64,000 nt of DNA, taken from contig CM046876.1 of NCBI GenBank assembly GCA_025667525.1, positions 569,095,469-569,159,468 of the forward strand, written 5' to 3'. The position numbers and the translations under genes were made by a program. Position 1 is the first letter of the stretch. The number at the start of each line of letters is the position of its first letter. Under the pieces are notes generated by a model. That model ran no database searches, was not told the origin of the DNA, and saw only the letters and a program-made list of their open reading frames with translations. Below, piece after piece: positions 23,812 through 34,767 of this stretch. This DNA comes from Glebionis coronaria. Lineage: Eukaryota; Streptophyta; Magnoliopsida; Asterales; Asteraceae.

Positions 23812-24516
23812 TGGTTAAATATGTATTTATTGTATTTATTAAATTAAATCAAGCTATGACTTTAACGGTCGTTAAATAATTACGAGCTAAGTATTAATGA
23901 GCGTTAAGGAATAAATAGTAAGTAGAATAAATATAAAGAAGGATGGAAGGTTCCAGAACACCCCTAAGGGGTGTTTTGGGCCGTCGGTTAGGCAAGGGGA
24001 GGGGGAGAAAAACATTCCTTTTATTTGTTTTAGACTACAAGAATTAGGTATATATAAACAACACCCATCTCGTAATTCAAATACCAATTCCTCTTCTCCT
24101 CTCTTTCTTGCGATCGCAACACACAACCCACAAAAGGGTTTCGGTTGGTTTTGTGTTCTTTCGGTTTTACTTATAATCTAGTCCTCGCCCCTCTCTAGGG
24201 TTGTTGGGTAGATTTTTCCACTAGCGTAGAAGCTCGATTTACACATGCTAGAATCACGGTTAGCTCGTTGTATTACGTGTGTACAAGATCGTAATATAAT
24301 CTTACTTTAGACTATATCTTGGTTATATACGGTATAAACCCGAATTGGTGATTCGTTCTTCATCTTGTGGATTTGCTTTAGCGTAAAGGTATGTAATCCT
24401 AATTCGATTAATTATAATCATGTTATTATTATGATCTTGTTAAATCGTTTTCCGCTATATGTGCTTTGATCTTGTTTTGGATTTTGTGTAACTGTTATGA
24501 ACTATATAAACCTTCG
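23812..24516 (+). repeat. LTR 'C', shared between internal 2 and internal 3 (705 bp)
   Basis: It starts TGGTTAAATA like LTR B and lacks the first roughly 150 bp of LTR D. The end has drifted from CA to CG, followed by a primer site at 24518. It has the hairpin AACACCCC-TAA-GGGGTGTT at 23957-23975, a TATA-like box at 24049-24058 and palindrome TTGCGATCGCAA at 24108-24119. It acts as 3' LTR for internal 2 and 5' LTR for internal 3, a sign of unequal recombination. Confidence 0.85.
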
Positions 24517-24517
24517 G

Positions 24518-24530
24518 TGATATCGGAGCC
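24518..24530 (+). other. Primer-binding site of internal 3
   Basis: TGATATCGGAGCC, one mismatch from the site at 16158, one base after LTR C. Confidence 0.8.
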
Positions 24531-24573
24531 GTTTTAACATGTTATAATTATCGCAAATCTAAAGTTTTTTTAA

Positions 24574-25923
24574 GAGTAAACTGCAAAATACATTCCTATG
24601 GTTTGAAGTTTCTCATAATACATCCCTTGGTGAAACTATTCGCACTATACACCATCCGTTAGGCAAACGTTTGTCATAATACATCCCTTAGGACTAGCGA
24701 TGCAATTTTTTCTCGTTAACTTCTGACGATGGATGTATTTTGCAAAAGAAAAAACATTTCGAATTTTTAATTTTTTTTTCGAAAATAAAAGTTTAAACAT
24801 TTTTTTGGAAAAAATTTCAGTTTTCTTATTGGAAATTGTTTCAAAAAATAATTTTTTTTTCTTCGAATTTTTTTAACTAATTTTTTTAAAATTAAATCAA
24901 TTTATTCCTTCCAAAACAATAATTTTTTTTTTAATATTTTAGAACAATATTTTAAAATTAAACTTTTTCTTAGAAATAATAAAGATTAAATTTCATTAAA
25001 ATTAAAAGATTTTGAAAAAAAAAGTTCTAACTTTTTTTCAAAATAAAAGTTTTAACTTTTTTTCGGAATTTTTTTAGTTTTCTTGTTGAAAATAGTTATA
25101 AAAAATTAATATATTTATCTTTTTTCTTCGAATTTTTTAAAAAGTCTTCAAACATTATTTTATTTTTAACGTAATTTAATTTTTAAAATGTTTTAGTCTT
25201 TTTACTGAATTTGTTCCTTTCAAAAAAAATATTTTTTGTTTTAATTTTTAACTAATTTTTAAAAACTAAATGAATTTGTTCATTAAAAAAACAATAACTT
25301 TTAATATGTTTTCGAACATTTAAAAAAAATTGTTTAAAATCTTTTTTATAAAATCTTTTATGTTTTCTTTTAAGAGACTTAGATAAAAAAATTATTTTTT
25401 AAAACAAAAAATGTTTAATGAATTTTTTATTTTTTTAAGAAAATATTTAATTTTAAAAAAATGTTCGAATGTATTTAAAAAATATATTTTTCTATTTTTT
25501 AGAAGGAACAAATTCAGTTAATTTTAAAAAATTAGTTAAAAAAGTTTTTTACAAAAATTGTTTTTTTGACGGAACAAATTATTTGAATTTTTTTTGAAAT
25601 GAATGTTTAAAGACTTTTTGAAAAAAATCAGAGAAAAAAAAAATATTTTTTAAAAAAATTTCAATAAGAAAACTAAAGTTTTTTCCGAAAAAATGTTAAA
25701 CTTTTATTTTTCGAAAAAAATTAAAAAAAAAATTGAATTGTTTTTTCTTTTTTAGAATACATCCCTTGTCAAAAGTTAACGAGAAAAAATTGCATCGTTA
25801 GTCCTGAGGGATGTATTGTGACAAACGTTTGACTAACGAGTGATGTATAGTGCTAATAGTTTCACTAAGGGATGTATTGTGTGAGAAACTTCAAACTACA
25901 GGGATGTATTTTGCCGTTTACTC
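24574..25923. mobile_element. Foldback DNA transposon, Mutator-like, non-autonomous (1350 bp)
   Basis: The ends are long inverted repeats. The left end starts GAGTAAACTGCAAAATACAT; the right end, on the minus strand, starts GAGTAAACGGCAAAATACAT. The match runs about 190 bp at roughly 90% by eye and continues weakly into the AT-rich centre, so most of the element could fold back. The duplication TTTTTTAA lies at 24566-24573 and 25924-25931. The empty site is visible at 16200-16220. No transposase frame is present. An 8-9-bp duplication with long inverted repeats suggests a Mutator-like element; hAT is the alternative. Confidence 0.88.
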
Positions 25924-25931
25924 TTTTTTAA

Positions 25932-27432
25932 CTAATAATTGGTTTGAGTAAAATTACATGTTTTTTAGGTTTTCTTAAAAATTAGGGTTTTGTTTTTTAC
26001 AATTAGGGTTTTGTTTTTTACAATTAGGGTTTTGACCGAATTTTATAAAAAAAAAAGAATTGTGTTTGAAACCCTAAATTACATGTTGGATAATTTAGAT
26101 TAAATTGCATGATTAATTGTTATGTCATGTAAATTAAAGGTTACGATCCGAAGAGATTTAATTGTTAAGATTTGAGGGTGGATCCATGATGAACGTGCAT
26201 GTTTTCATGGATCGTAAAATCGTATGTTTATATGATTTTATGTGCTACTTGTTTATTTGATGCAAAAAATATTGAGTTAGGGAAGACTTTTACATGAATA
26301 TAAAAACCTAGATTTGATGATTATTGAATAAATCATTTACATGTGGCTATTTGATTTATTTAATACGAGTATAAATTGTTATTATGTGTTTATGATTTAG
26401 TTTTTTTTACTTGTTTATGTTAAAATTGTTCGAATTGTTGTAAACAAGGGTTTTTTTTGAAAAGAAATAATATGGCCTAAATCATATTAAAAATAAGATT
26501 TGTTTGAGATCTAAATTACATAAGATTACGTTGATTGGTGAATTGCAAAAATAATCTAACGGTCTACTCCTTTGACAAACTATAAAGTGGGTATAACGCA
26601 CTGTTGGTCATGTACCCGGTTAAGGAAGGGGGTGTTAAGCCATTAGTCACTGACTAAATTCCTGGCTCGCCTGTGCGTCAAATTAAAATTACCTACGATT
26701 ATTATTTAAATTGTACCTTAAGGTTGATTTACCGTAAGTTCACATCCGAATTCACAATGAATAAGGTTATTGCTTTGTGCTTTAGTCATAAGTACGTTGT
26801 GAATAGTTGTGGGTAAATTATTTGATTGGTTGAACCAATACCTCAACATAATTTATGTAGAAATTTAGTATCGTGAAAAAGTTTACTAAATATTTTATTA
26901 AACTTATGCTATGGAGTTGTTTGCATGCTTCTCCATACATTGATTTTAACATCAAATTTATACCCTTAAAATTTAAGTCGAATGCTCCTAATTGACGAAC
27001 ACTTGAAATTACTACGTCATCAAATGAGATTTTTGGATGATGTTGTGATGGAGAGAAAACTTTCATAGAATGAGAATTCGTATGATGGTTTTACGTTACT
27101 CACATTAGACGACTTAATTAAGTTACTCGGTGAGATCTGAAAACTTAAGGCATTCAGAAGGGATGAAACATGTTTACAATGCAAAACGTTTTTTTGGTAA
27201 TGTAAATCCCTTAAATAAACTAGAAATTGAAAATTGTTTGTCAATTGAATTGTTCGACAAGTCGCTATGTTGAGTACATTCATTACTAGCAGATCAACTG
27301 ATGTAATGGGTCTGTGTCAATATAATTCTAGGATTCTAGAAAAATACCATGGTTTATATACCGGGGTAATTTTATTTTCTTGATAGTATTTTATTATCGA
27401 AAATGCTAATATTTGAACTTATTTCTGTAGAA
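25932..27432 (+). other. Leader of internal 3
   Basis: Resumes the leader after the foldback element and runs to the gag start at 27433. It is homologous to 1480-2946 of element A. A short tandem AATTAGGGTTTTG-type repeat occurs near 25978-26035. No coding potential. Confidence 0.75.
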
Positions 27433-30400
27433 ATGGCTCAACCCGACAATAACACTATAAGTTCTGCGTTCAAAACGTTTTTTGATCGTCCTGAACTTAC
27501 TGGCCCAAACTTCAATGATTGGTAACGCTCACAAGAATTGTCTTGAGAGTAGCGGGTACTATTGATATCTTGACTACTCCATATCCGGAGGATCTTGCTG
27601 AAGGAGCTTCTGAAGCGCAAAGGCTTGAACACGATGTTAATGTTAAGAAGCACTCGAAGGTGGCTTGCTTAATGCTAGGAAAAATGGCTCCTCTACTTCA
27701 GAAGAAGTATGAGCTATTTTCGCCTAAGCGAATGCTTGATGAGCTCAAGGCTATATTCGAAAACCCGCAAGCTGTGGAGATCTACGACTTAGTAGATGCT
27801 TTGCATAGCTGCAAGCAAGCTCTTGGAAAGTCTGTTAGTGCCCATTACATGGAGATGAGGGGTTATATGGAACAACTCATTGCACTAGGACAACCCTATG
27901 ATCATAATATGGCTATCAACTTGATCAATAGGTCGCTTAACAAGGACTTCAATGATTTTGTTAGAAAGTATAATATGCATTGCATGGGGAAGACAGTTAA
28001 TGATTTGCATGCAATGCTCATTGACTACGAATAGGGGTTAAAAGACAAAGAATCTACTTCTACTTCTTCTATACCAACCATACAAAAGGGTAGAGTGAGT
28101 AAGCCAAAACCACAAGCGAACAAGAAGAAAGGAAAAGGCAAGGGTGATAAGAGAAAGCAAGTTGCGACTTATTCTAAACCTAAGCAGAATTTTGTCAAGA
28201 AGAATCAACCTCAGAAGGATACGACTTGTCACCAATGCAAGGCAAGTGGTCACTGGAAGAGGAATTGTCCTCTTTACCTTGAAGAGTTGCGTGAAATAAA
28301 GAAGAAGTCTGAGCAGAGCGCTACAGCTTCAGGTACTTTATTTATGATCGAATAATTTTATTTGACATACAAATTAAATTCCTGGGTATATGATACGGGA
28401 TGTGGTATTAACATTTGTAATACGCTGCATGGATTTAATCTGGAAAGGAAGCTATCCTATAGGGAACAATTTTTGCAAGTGGACAATGGCGCACAAGCAG
28501 CAGTTGAAGCTATAGGAACATTTAATTTCGTTTTACCTTCGGGTTTAGTACTGATTTTAAATGATTGTCATTATGCACGTACAATTGTTAGGGGTGTTAT
28601 TTCCTTTTCTTGTTTGTTGAATAATGGATTTGTTCACACTATTGATTATAATGGAATTTCCATTTGGAAAGATGGAATTTTCTATTTTAATGCAATTTCT
28701 ATGAATGGTGTGTTTGAAATAGACATGCATGATAATGAATCCAAGAATAATAATAATTTTGTTTTTAGCATGAATAAAAAGAAAAAGTTTTACAAGAACT
28801 CTTCTTATCTTTGGCATTGTAGACTTGCCCATATTGGGAAGACTCGTATACAAAAGCTTCAACATGAAGGTCTTTTGGAAAATATCAATGATGAATCATT
28901 TGATAAATGTGAGTCTTGTATCTCTGGAAAGATGACCAAGAAACCTTTTAATATCAATATTGAAAGAGCTATTGTTCTACTTGGTTGAATACATACTGAT
29001 GTGTGCGGGCCATTTAGACATTTGTCAAGGAAAGGTGCTAGCTACTTCTTAACATTTACGGATGATTATAGCCGTTATGGTTATGTTTATTTGCTTAAAC
29101 ATAACCATGACGTATTTGAAACATTCAAAGTGTTTAAAGCAGAAGTAGAACTGAAACTAGGAAAGAAGATTAAAGCTCTTCGTTCTGATAGAGGTGGTGA
29201 ATACTTAAGTCAAGAGTTTATAGATTATCTAAGTGAGAATGGAATTGTTCAGCATCTTACTTCTCCTAATACTCCACAACAACATGGTGTATCTGAAAGG
29301 AAAAATCTTACATTATTAGATATGGTGCGATCTATGTTTAATCTTACAACTTTACCTTTATTATGCTTTAGAGTCTGCTATTCGCATTTTAAATATGGTT
29401 GCCACGAAGAAGGTTGATAAGACACCATATAAACTATGGCATGAAAAGAAGCCATATCTGTCTTATTTAAAGGTCTGGGGTTGTGAGGCGTATGTGAAAC
29501 GTGACTCGAGCGATAAACTCCAACAACGATCTGTAAAATGTATCATTGTAGGATACCCTAAGGAAACTATGGGTTACTACTTTTATTATCCACCTGAGAA
29601 CAAAGTGATTGTTGCTAGGTATGGAGACTTACTTGAATTTGATCTTGTAAATCAATAATTCAGTGGGAGAAATTATGATCTTGAAGAGAGTTATATAGAT
29701 ACATTACCTTCTAAAAACACTAGCGATGTAATTCCTGTAGAACTAGAAAGTCTGGTGGTTCCACCGGAATTATTTCCTCCGTGTAGATCTGAAAGGATTA
29801 AAAACGCTAGAAGGAATATATGTCTTAATATAGAGGATGATGATGAAGTAGGGGATCTTGGAGAACCTGCTAATTATAAATCCGCCATGCTTGATCCTGA
29901 AAGGGATAAGTGGATGGTTGCTATGGATGAGGAAATGAAATCCATGAAAGTAAATGATGTTTGGATTCTTGTAGATCCACCACCAAATGCTAAAGTAGTG
30001 AGACATAAGTGTATATACAAGAAGAAAACCGACATGGATGGTAGAATACAATCCTATAAAGCTCATTTAGTAGCTAAAGGTTTTACTCAAACGTTTGGCG
30101 TAGACTACGAGGAGACGTTTTCTCTTGTAGCAGACTTAAGAGCTATAAGGATTCTCATAGCTATAACAACATACTATGACTATGAGATATAGCAAATAGA
30201 TGTTAAAACTGCCTTCTTGAATGGTCGCTTAGATGAAGACATCTACATGCAACAACCGAAAGGGTATGTTGATCCTAAGAATCCAAAACACGTGTGCAAA
30301 CTTCAAAGATCTATTTATGGTTTGAAGCAAGCATTACTTCAATGGAATAAACGATTAAATGAAGAAATAAAAAATTTTAGATTTATTCGAAATCGTGATG

Positions 30401-31395
30401 AGCCATGTGTATATCGCACAGCTAGTGGGAGTGATGTAGTATTTCTAGTCCTATATGTTGATGACATATAGTCATGGGAAGTAACATTCCAACACTTAAA
30501 GTTGTTAAGGATTATCTTGGTAAATGTTTTTCTATGAAGGATTTAGGAGAAGCTACATACATTCTGGGAATTAAGATCTATCTCGAGATAGGAAAATACG
30601 GTTAATTGGTCTAAGTCAAGATGCTTATATAGATAAGATATTGAAGAAGTATAATATGCATAATTCCAAGAAAGGTTTTCGACCTATGGAATTTAAGCAC
30701 AATCTGAGTCATAGGATGCATCAACTCCTGAAGAGGAGGCATACATGCAGAAGGTGCATTACGCTTCGACTGTAGGATCTATTAGTAGATACCAACAGAT
30801 TCTAGAGAAGCTCCACTGGACTGCTGTTAAACATATTCTCAAGTATTTGAGGAGTACGAAAGATATGTTTTTGGTATTTGGAGGGAAACCAGACACATAA
30901 CTGAATGTGACAGGTTTCTGTGATGCGTCCTGGCAATGTGATAAAGACGATACGAAGTCTCAGACGGGTTACATGTTTGTTATCAATGGAGGAGCAGTTG
31001 AATGGAAGAGCAAGAAACAGACAACAATTGCAATGCATGCTACTCAATCTGAGTACATGGCTGCTTCAGAAGCTGCAATGGAAGTTGTTTGGATTAGGAA
31101 GTTTATTGGAGATCTTGGAGTGATGCCCTCAATAAAAGAGCTTATTGATACATATTACGACAATTCTGCTACAATTATATTCGCCAATGATTTTGGAGTC
31201 ATGAAAGGCGTCAGACACTTTAAGCGTAGACATCACTACGTCCGAGAACAAGTTGAAGCTCGTGAAATAAAATTAATAAAAGTTCACACATATGATAACG
31301 TAGCTGATAATTTTACTAAGGATTTGCCTAGACCAAATGTAGTTAAGCATGCCAAGGCTATTGGGCTGCAACTAGCTAGCGAACTCATGCAATAA
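27433..31395 (+). pseudogene. gag-pol of copia internal 3, broken
   Basis: The start at 27433 (MAQPD) is in the family context. The Gag part has the knuckle CHQCKASGHWKRNC (about 28227-28268). Protease DTG is near 28395, integrase about 28810-29340, RT about 29940-30470 with YVDD, and RNase H 30907-31395. Lesions include a frameshift near 27524, TAG at 28032, TAA near 28353, TGA near 28986, a small deletion near 29361, TAG at 30190 and a frameshift near 30470. A deletion of about 66 bp near 30783 removes the conserved TRPDVAFAQN block. The stretch 27519-28034 stays open for 171 codons. It is the least damaged of the three related genes but non-functional. Confidence 0.92.
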
Positions 31396-32185
31396 ATCGG
31401 TGATTAGTATTTGGATAAAGGATGTTAAGACATTATTATTTTATAAAATAAAAATTAGGTTTCGTTTATTCTTATTATTTAATTTTGTGTCCTATTTCAC
31501 ATGTTTTAATCCATAAATAAATTGTTATGCTAAATGTCTGTTGTCTATTAATAATATGGGATTATTACTAAATTAATACAAATCAAAATAGCGATAGAGT
31601 ATACTTGAAAGTATATTGATCTATTTTGGATGATATTCCATGAATCGAATATTGGACTTATCCCAACTATATGATTTTACTTTGTGGATCCTTGTCATCA
31701 TGTAAATCATAAATAGTTATCCTTAGACTTGAGATACCAGGAAATTGTTATGAATCAAGTGCATCTCTGTAGAATAATCTAACCCTAAACGTAACTGGTA
31801 GCTATAAGGATTATTTTCAGAAGTGTTGCAAAATTCATAAGTTTTGCTTGTAGTCAATATGGAATTTATTTCCTCCAATTTTGTTTTGGAGTTTAATACA
31901 ACTGGGCCCCTCGTGGGATTAGTAAGATGTTTGTGTGACCACACCCAAATTTGTTTTGGTAATCGTGCTGAATTTGTAAACGAGAAACAGAATGGTTAAT
32001 GAAAGGAATGACTGAGATCCATATCCTTATTTACGTTGTATTAGAAATAAAAGGATAATAATAGTCATGAATCATTAAAAGGTTTTATCTAAGAGACCTT
32101 ACTCGAGTTGTACTAGAGACATTGCTAGTGTAACTAGACGCTAGTCAATGTAATCACGATATTCGAAATATGTCCAAGTGGGAGT
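31396..32185 (+). other. 3' untranslated region and polypurine tract of internal 3
   Basis: Aligns with 14279-15072 of element A. It ends in the purine tract AAGTGGGAG (about 32176-32184) just before LTR D. Confidence 0.8.
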
Positions 32186-33019
32186 TGAAAGTTTATGGAC
32201 TTATATTTAAATAGTCGTGTGATAGGATCGAACTCGAGATTACGGGATTACACACAATACGTAAAGAGTTAATTTTTTTTAATAAATATATTTATTATAT
32301 TTATTAATTTATTTATAAAATATATATTTATTATATTTATTAAATTAAACTGAGCTATGACTTTAACGATAGTTAAATAATTAAGAGTTAAGTATTAACG
32401 AGCGTTAAGCAATAAATAGTAAGTAGAATAAATAGAAAGAAGGATGGAAGGTTCCGGAACACCCCTAAGGGGTGTTTTGGGCCGTCGGTTATGGAGGCAA
32501 GGGGAGGGGAGAAAAACTTTCCTTTTATTTATTTTTGACTACAAGAATTAGGTATATATAAATAACACCCTACCTCATAATTCAAATACTAATCTATCCC
32601 TCTCCTCTCTTTCTTGCGATCGCAACACACAACCCACAAAAGGGTTTCGGTTAGTTTTGTGTTCTTTCGGTTTTACTTATAATCTAGTCCTAGCCCCTCT
32701 CTAGGGTTGTTGGGTAGATTTTTCACTAGCGTAGAAGATCGGTTTACACGTGCTAGAATCACGGTTAGCTCGTTGTATTACGTGTTTACAAGATCGTAAT
32801 ATAGTCTTACTTTAGACTATATCTTGGTTATATACGATATAAACCTAAATTGGTGATTCGTTCTTCGTCTTATGGATTTGCTTTAGTGTAAAGGTATGTA
32901 ACCCTAATTCGATTAATTATAATTGTGTTATTATTATGATATTGTTAAATCGCTTTCGCTATGTGTGCTTTGATCTCGTTAGGGTTTTATGTAATTGTTA
33001 TGAACTATATAAACCTACA
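32186..33019 (+). repeat. LTR 'D', 3' LTR of internal 3 (834 bp)
   Basis: It starts TGAAAGTTTATGG and ends CCTACA. It has the hairpin AACACCCC-TAA-GGGGTGTT at 32458-32476, a TATA-like box at 32553-32561 and palindrome TTGCGATCGCAA at 32614-32625. The first 150 bp are like LTR A but missing in B and C. It is the right edge of the array; the following AGAAA has no matching duplicate at 168-172. Confidence 0.88.
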
Positions 33020-33024
33020 AGAAA

Positions 33025-33426
33025 TAGTGTGAACTGTTCCACCATATCCCAACATCTTGACAAATTCCACAATTTGAGTTTTGGTGGGAAGCTTATCAAA
33101 TTTATCCTCTCGAACTATGGGACTTAGGTCAAAGTTTATCCTAAGGTGGTCGATGCAGAGGGTTTTTGACTTCCTGTTGATGGTGAAGATGATTTGAGTT
33201 GGTGTGACTCCTTGAGTTGAGAGCCAAATTCATACATGTATGTCTCTAGAACTGTCGCTCTCAGTTCTTTTATGAGTGGTGAGATATCGAGAATGTCCAT
33301 AGCGACTTTAAAAGCCGGCTGTTAGTCTTCTGGTAATTTGAGATTATTCTCGACAAATGGGAAACGGTTGGCTAATGGAACAAGTACATTGTCGAGCTGA
33401 AGTTGTCTATCCTTGAGTGTAGACAT
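33025..33426 (-). pseudogene. Fragment of a retroelement accessory ORF
   Basis: On the minus strand one frame (about 33190-33025) reads smoothly through TINRKSKTLCID and DKLPTKTQIVEFVKMLGYGG. Upstream, in another frame from 33426, a stretch starting MSTLKDRQLQ runs 34 codons to a stop. From memory, similar sequences belong to extra ORFs of plant LTR elements (an FTIN...LP...E...F..LGY pattern), not to Gag or Pol. No LTR flanks it. It is a decayed scrap; the parent family is uncertain. Confidence 0.5.
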
Positions 33427-34230
33427 CTAGCCTGTACAGTATAATATCACACAAGTTTGATTAATATTGAAAATATCTATCCTACAACGTATTGAACCTC
33501 AATATTGCACAACACATTACGTCTAACACATTTGGATACACACAAGATAATGCTTACAATGTTCACATGCAATACAACGAACTTAGAACAACTTCAAAAA
33601 TACATTCAAAAATGATCTAAATATTTAGTTATATTACATACGCATTTTATTCCAAAGACATCCCATAATAGCTATACGACTCATTTTCAATTTCTCGAGA
33701 CTTTGGTGTGATAATTGTTCACCAAAACTAATACTTATGTGGTAGAAACAGTGGATTTGGGACGATTAACTTCAACCAAAACCTCGGTGGGCTTGATCAT
33801 TGGTTTTACTGAGACAAAAGCTTGTGGGTTCTTAGGGAACACCATAACCTCATGGATCTCAACCAAGATTTCTGTTGGTTTGGTAATACCACAAATTCGG
33901 TGTCATCCATGACCTGAATTAAAACACAAGATATTGGGTAAGTAATTTATCCCTTTTGTTTACAAAAATAACAGCTTAATAGATTAAGAAGTATATGTGA
34001 AACCTTTCAAGTATTATTATGAGATAAATTAACTTAACCCCTGACTTGGTTTTATTAGTTTAGGGACACATTTTTTAATGATATTTTATTTCCCGTTTTT
34101 AATCCTTTGTCGTATTTGAGTTGCATGATACATTTTGTGTTATCGATTCTGATTTTAGTGTATTTAAGTTACACCATTTCTGAATATTACATTAAACACA
34201 TAACCATTTCATAATATTTAAACAGGCACC
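33427..34230. other. Unassigned AT-rich DNA
   Basis: About 800 bp between the accessory fragment and the LTR of element F. I see no homology, repeat array or credible frame; the 65-codon plus-strand frame at 33715 has no recognisable feature. It is probably old, decayed repeat. Confidence 0.5.
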
Positions 34231-34690
34231 TGTTGATCCCAAACTTAGATAGGTTTAGCTTTGTATTAATACGTAGAGAAAATTTGTGTTGAAAACAATC
34301 TAAGTACTATGCGGAATTAATACTTAGATCAAAGAACAAATAGTATACCAAACTTTAAACTTTGATTATAACAAACGGCGTACAAAACTATTGAAAAATG
34401 TTATTGAATACTAAACCCTAAGACCTCCTTGTATACACATAAGGAGCCTTGAACATTAAGCTACGTATCAACTATATTAGGAAGATATCAAAAGATAAAC
34501 AAAAGAAATACAATATTCGTATACATCTTCCTAACTTATACAAACGTGTTGACTTTGACAGCTACTAACTCTTGACATTGGCTTAATCCTTCTTGTATGC
34601 GTCTTGTTTGTCGGCGGCTTGAATACTTTTGTCAATGGCTTGATTCCATTTGTCAGCGGCCAGAAAACTTAGTGAAATTTATTCCCAACA
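34231..34690 (-). repeat. 3' LTR of element F (460 bp)
   Basis: The plus strand begins TGTTGATCCCAAACTTAG and ends TTATTCCCAACA, the reverse complement of an E-type LTR. It contains the reverse-strand motif TTTGTCGGCGGCTT and two variants (34607-34620, 34630-34640, 34650-34660), the F form of the CGCTGACA motif. Confidence 0.88.
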
Positions 34691-34767
34691 ATCCTCCCCT
34701 AAACTAGATAGTTATCCCAAACATCAAGTTTCTTGAATAAATACAAAATATACAGAGGATTCTAACA
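34691..34767 (-). other. Polypurine tract and 3' end of element F
   Basis: The minus strand reads TTTAGGGGAGGAT next to the LTR, identical in style to element E at 55902-55914. The last five bases (TAACA, 34763-34767) are the LARD-2 target duplication. Confidence 0.85.

Noticed and set aside
24770..25735. AT-rich centre as a matrix attachment site or origin
   Set aside because: It is the interior of a foldback transposon with inverted symmetry; AT content alone does not support another role.
168..33024. A shared target duplication around the whole copia array
   Set aside because: CCAGT at 168-172 and AGAAA at 33020-33024 do not match; the outer LTRs come from different insertions.
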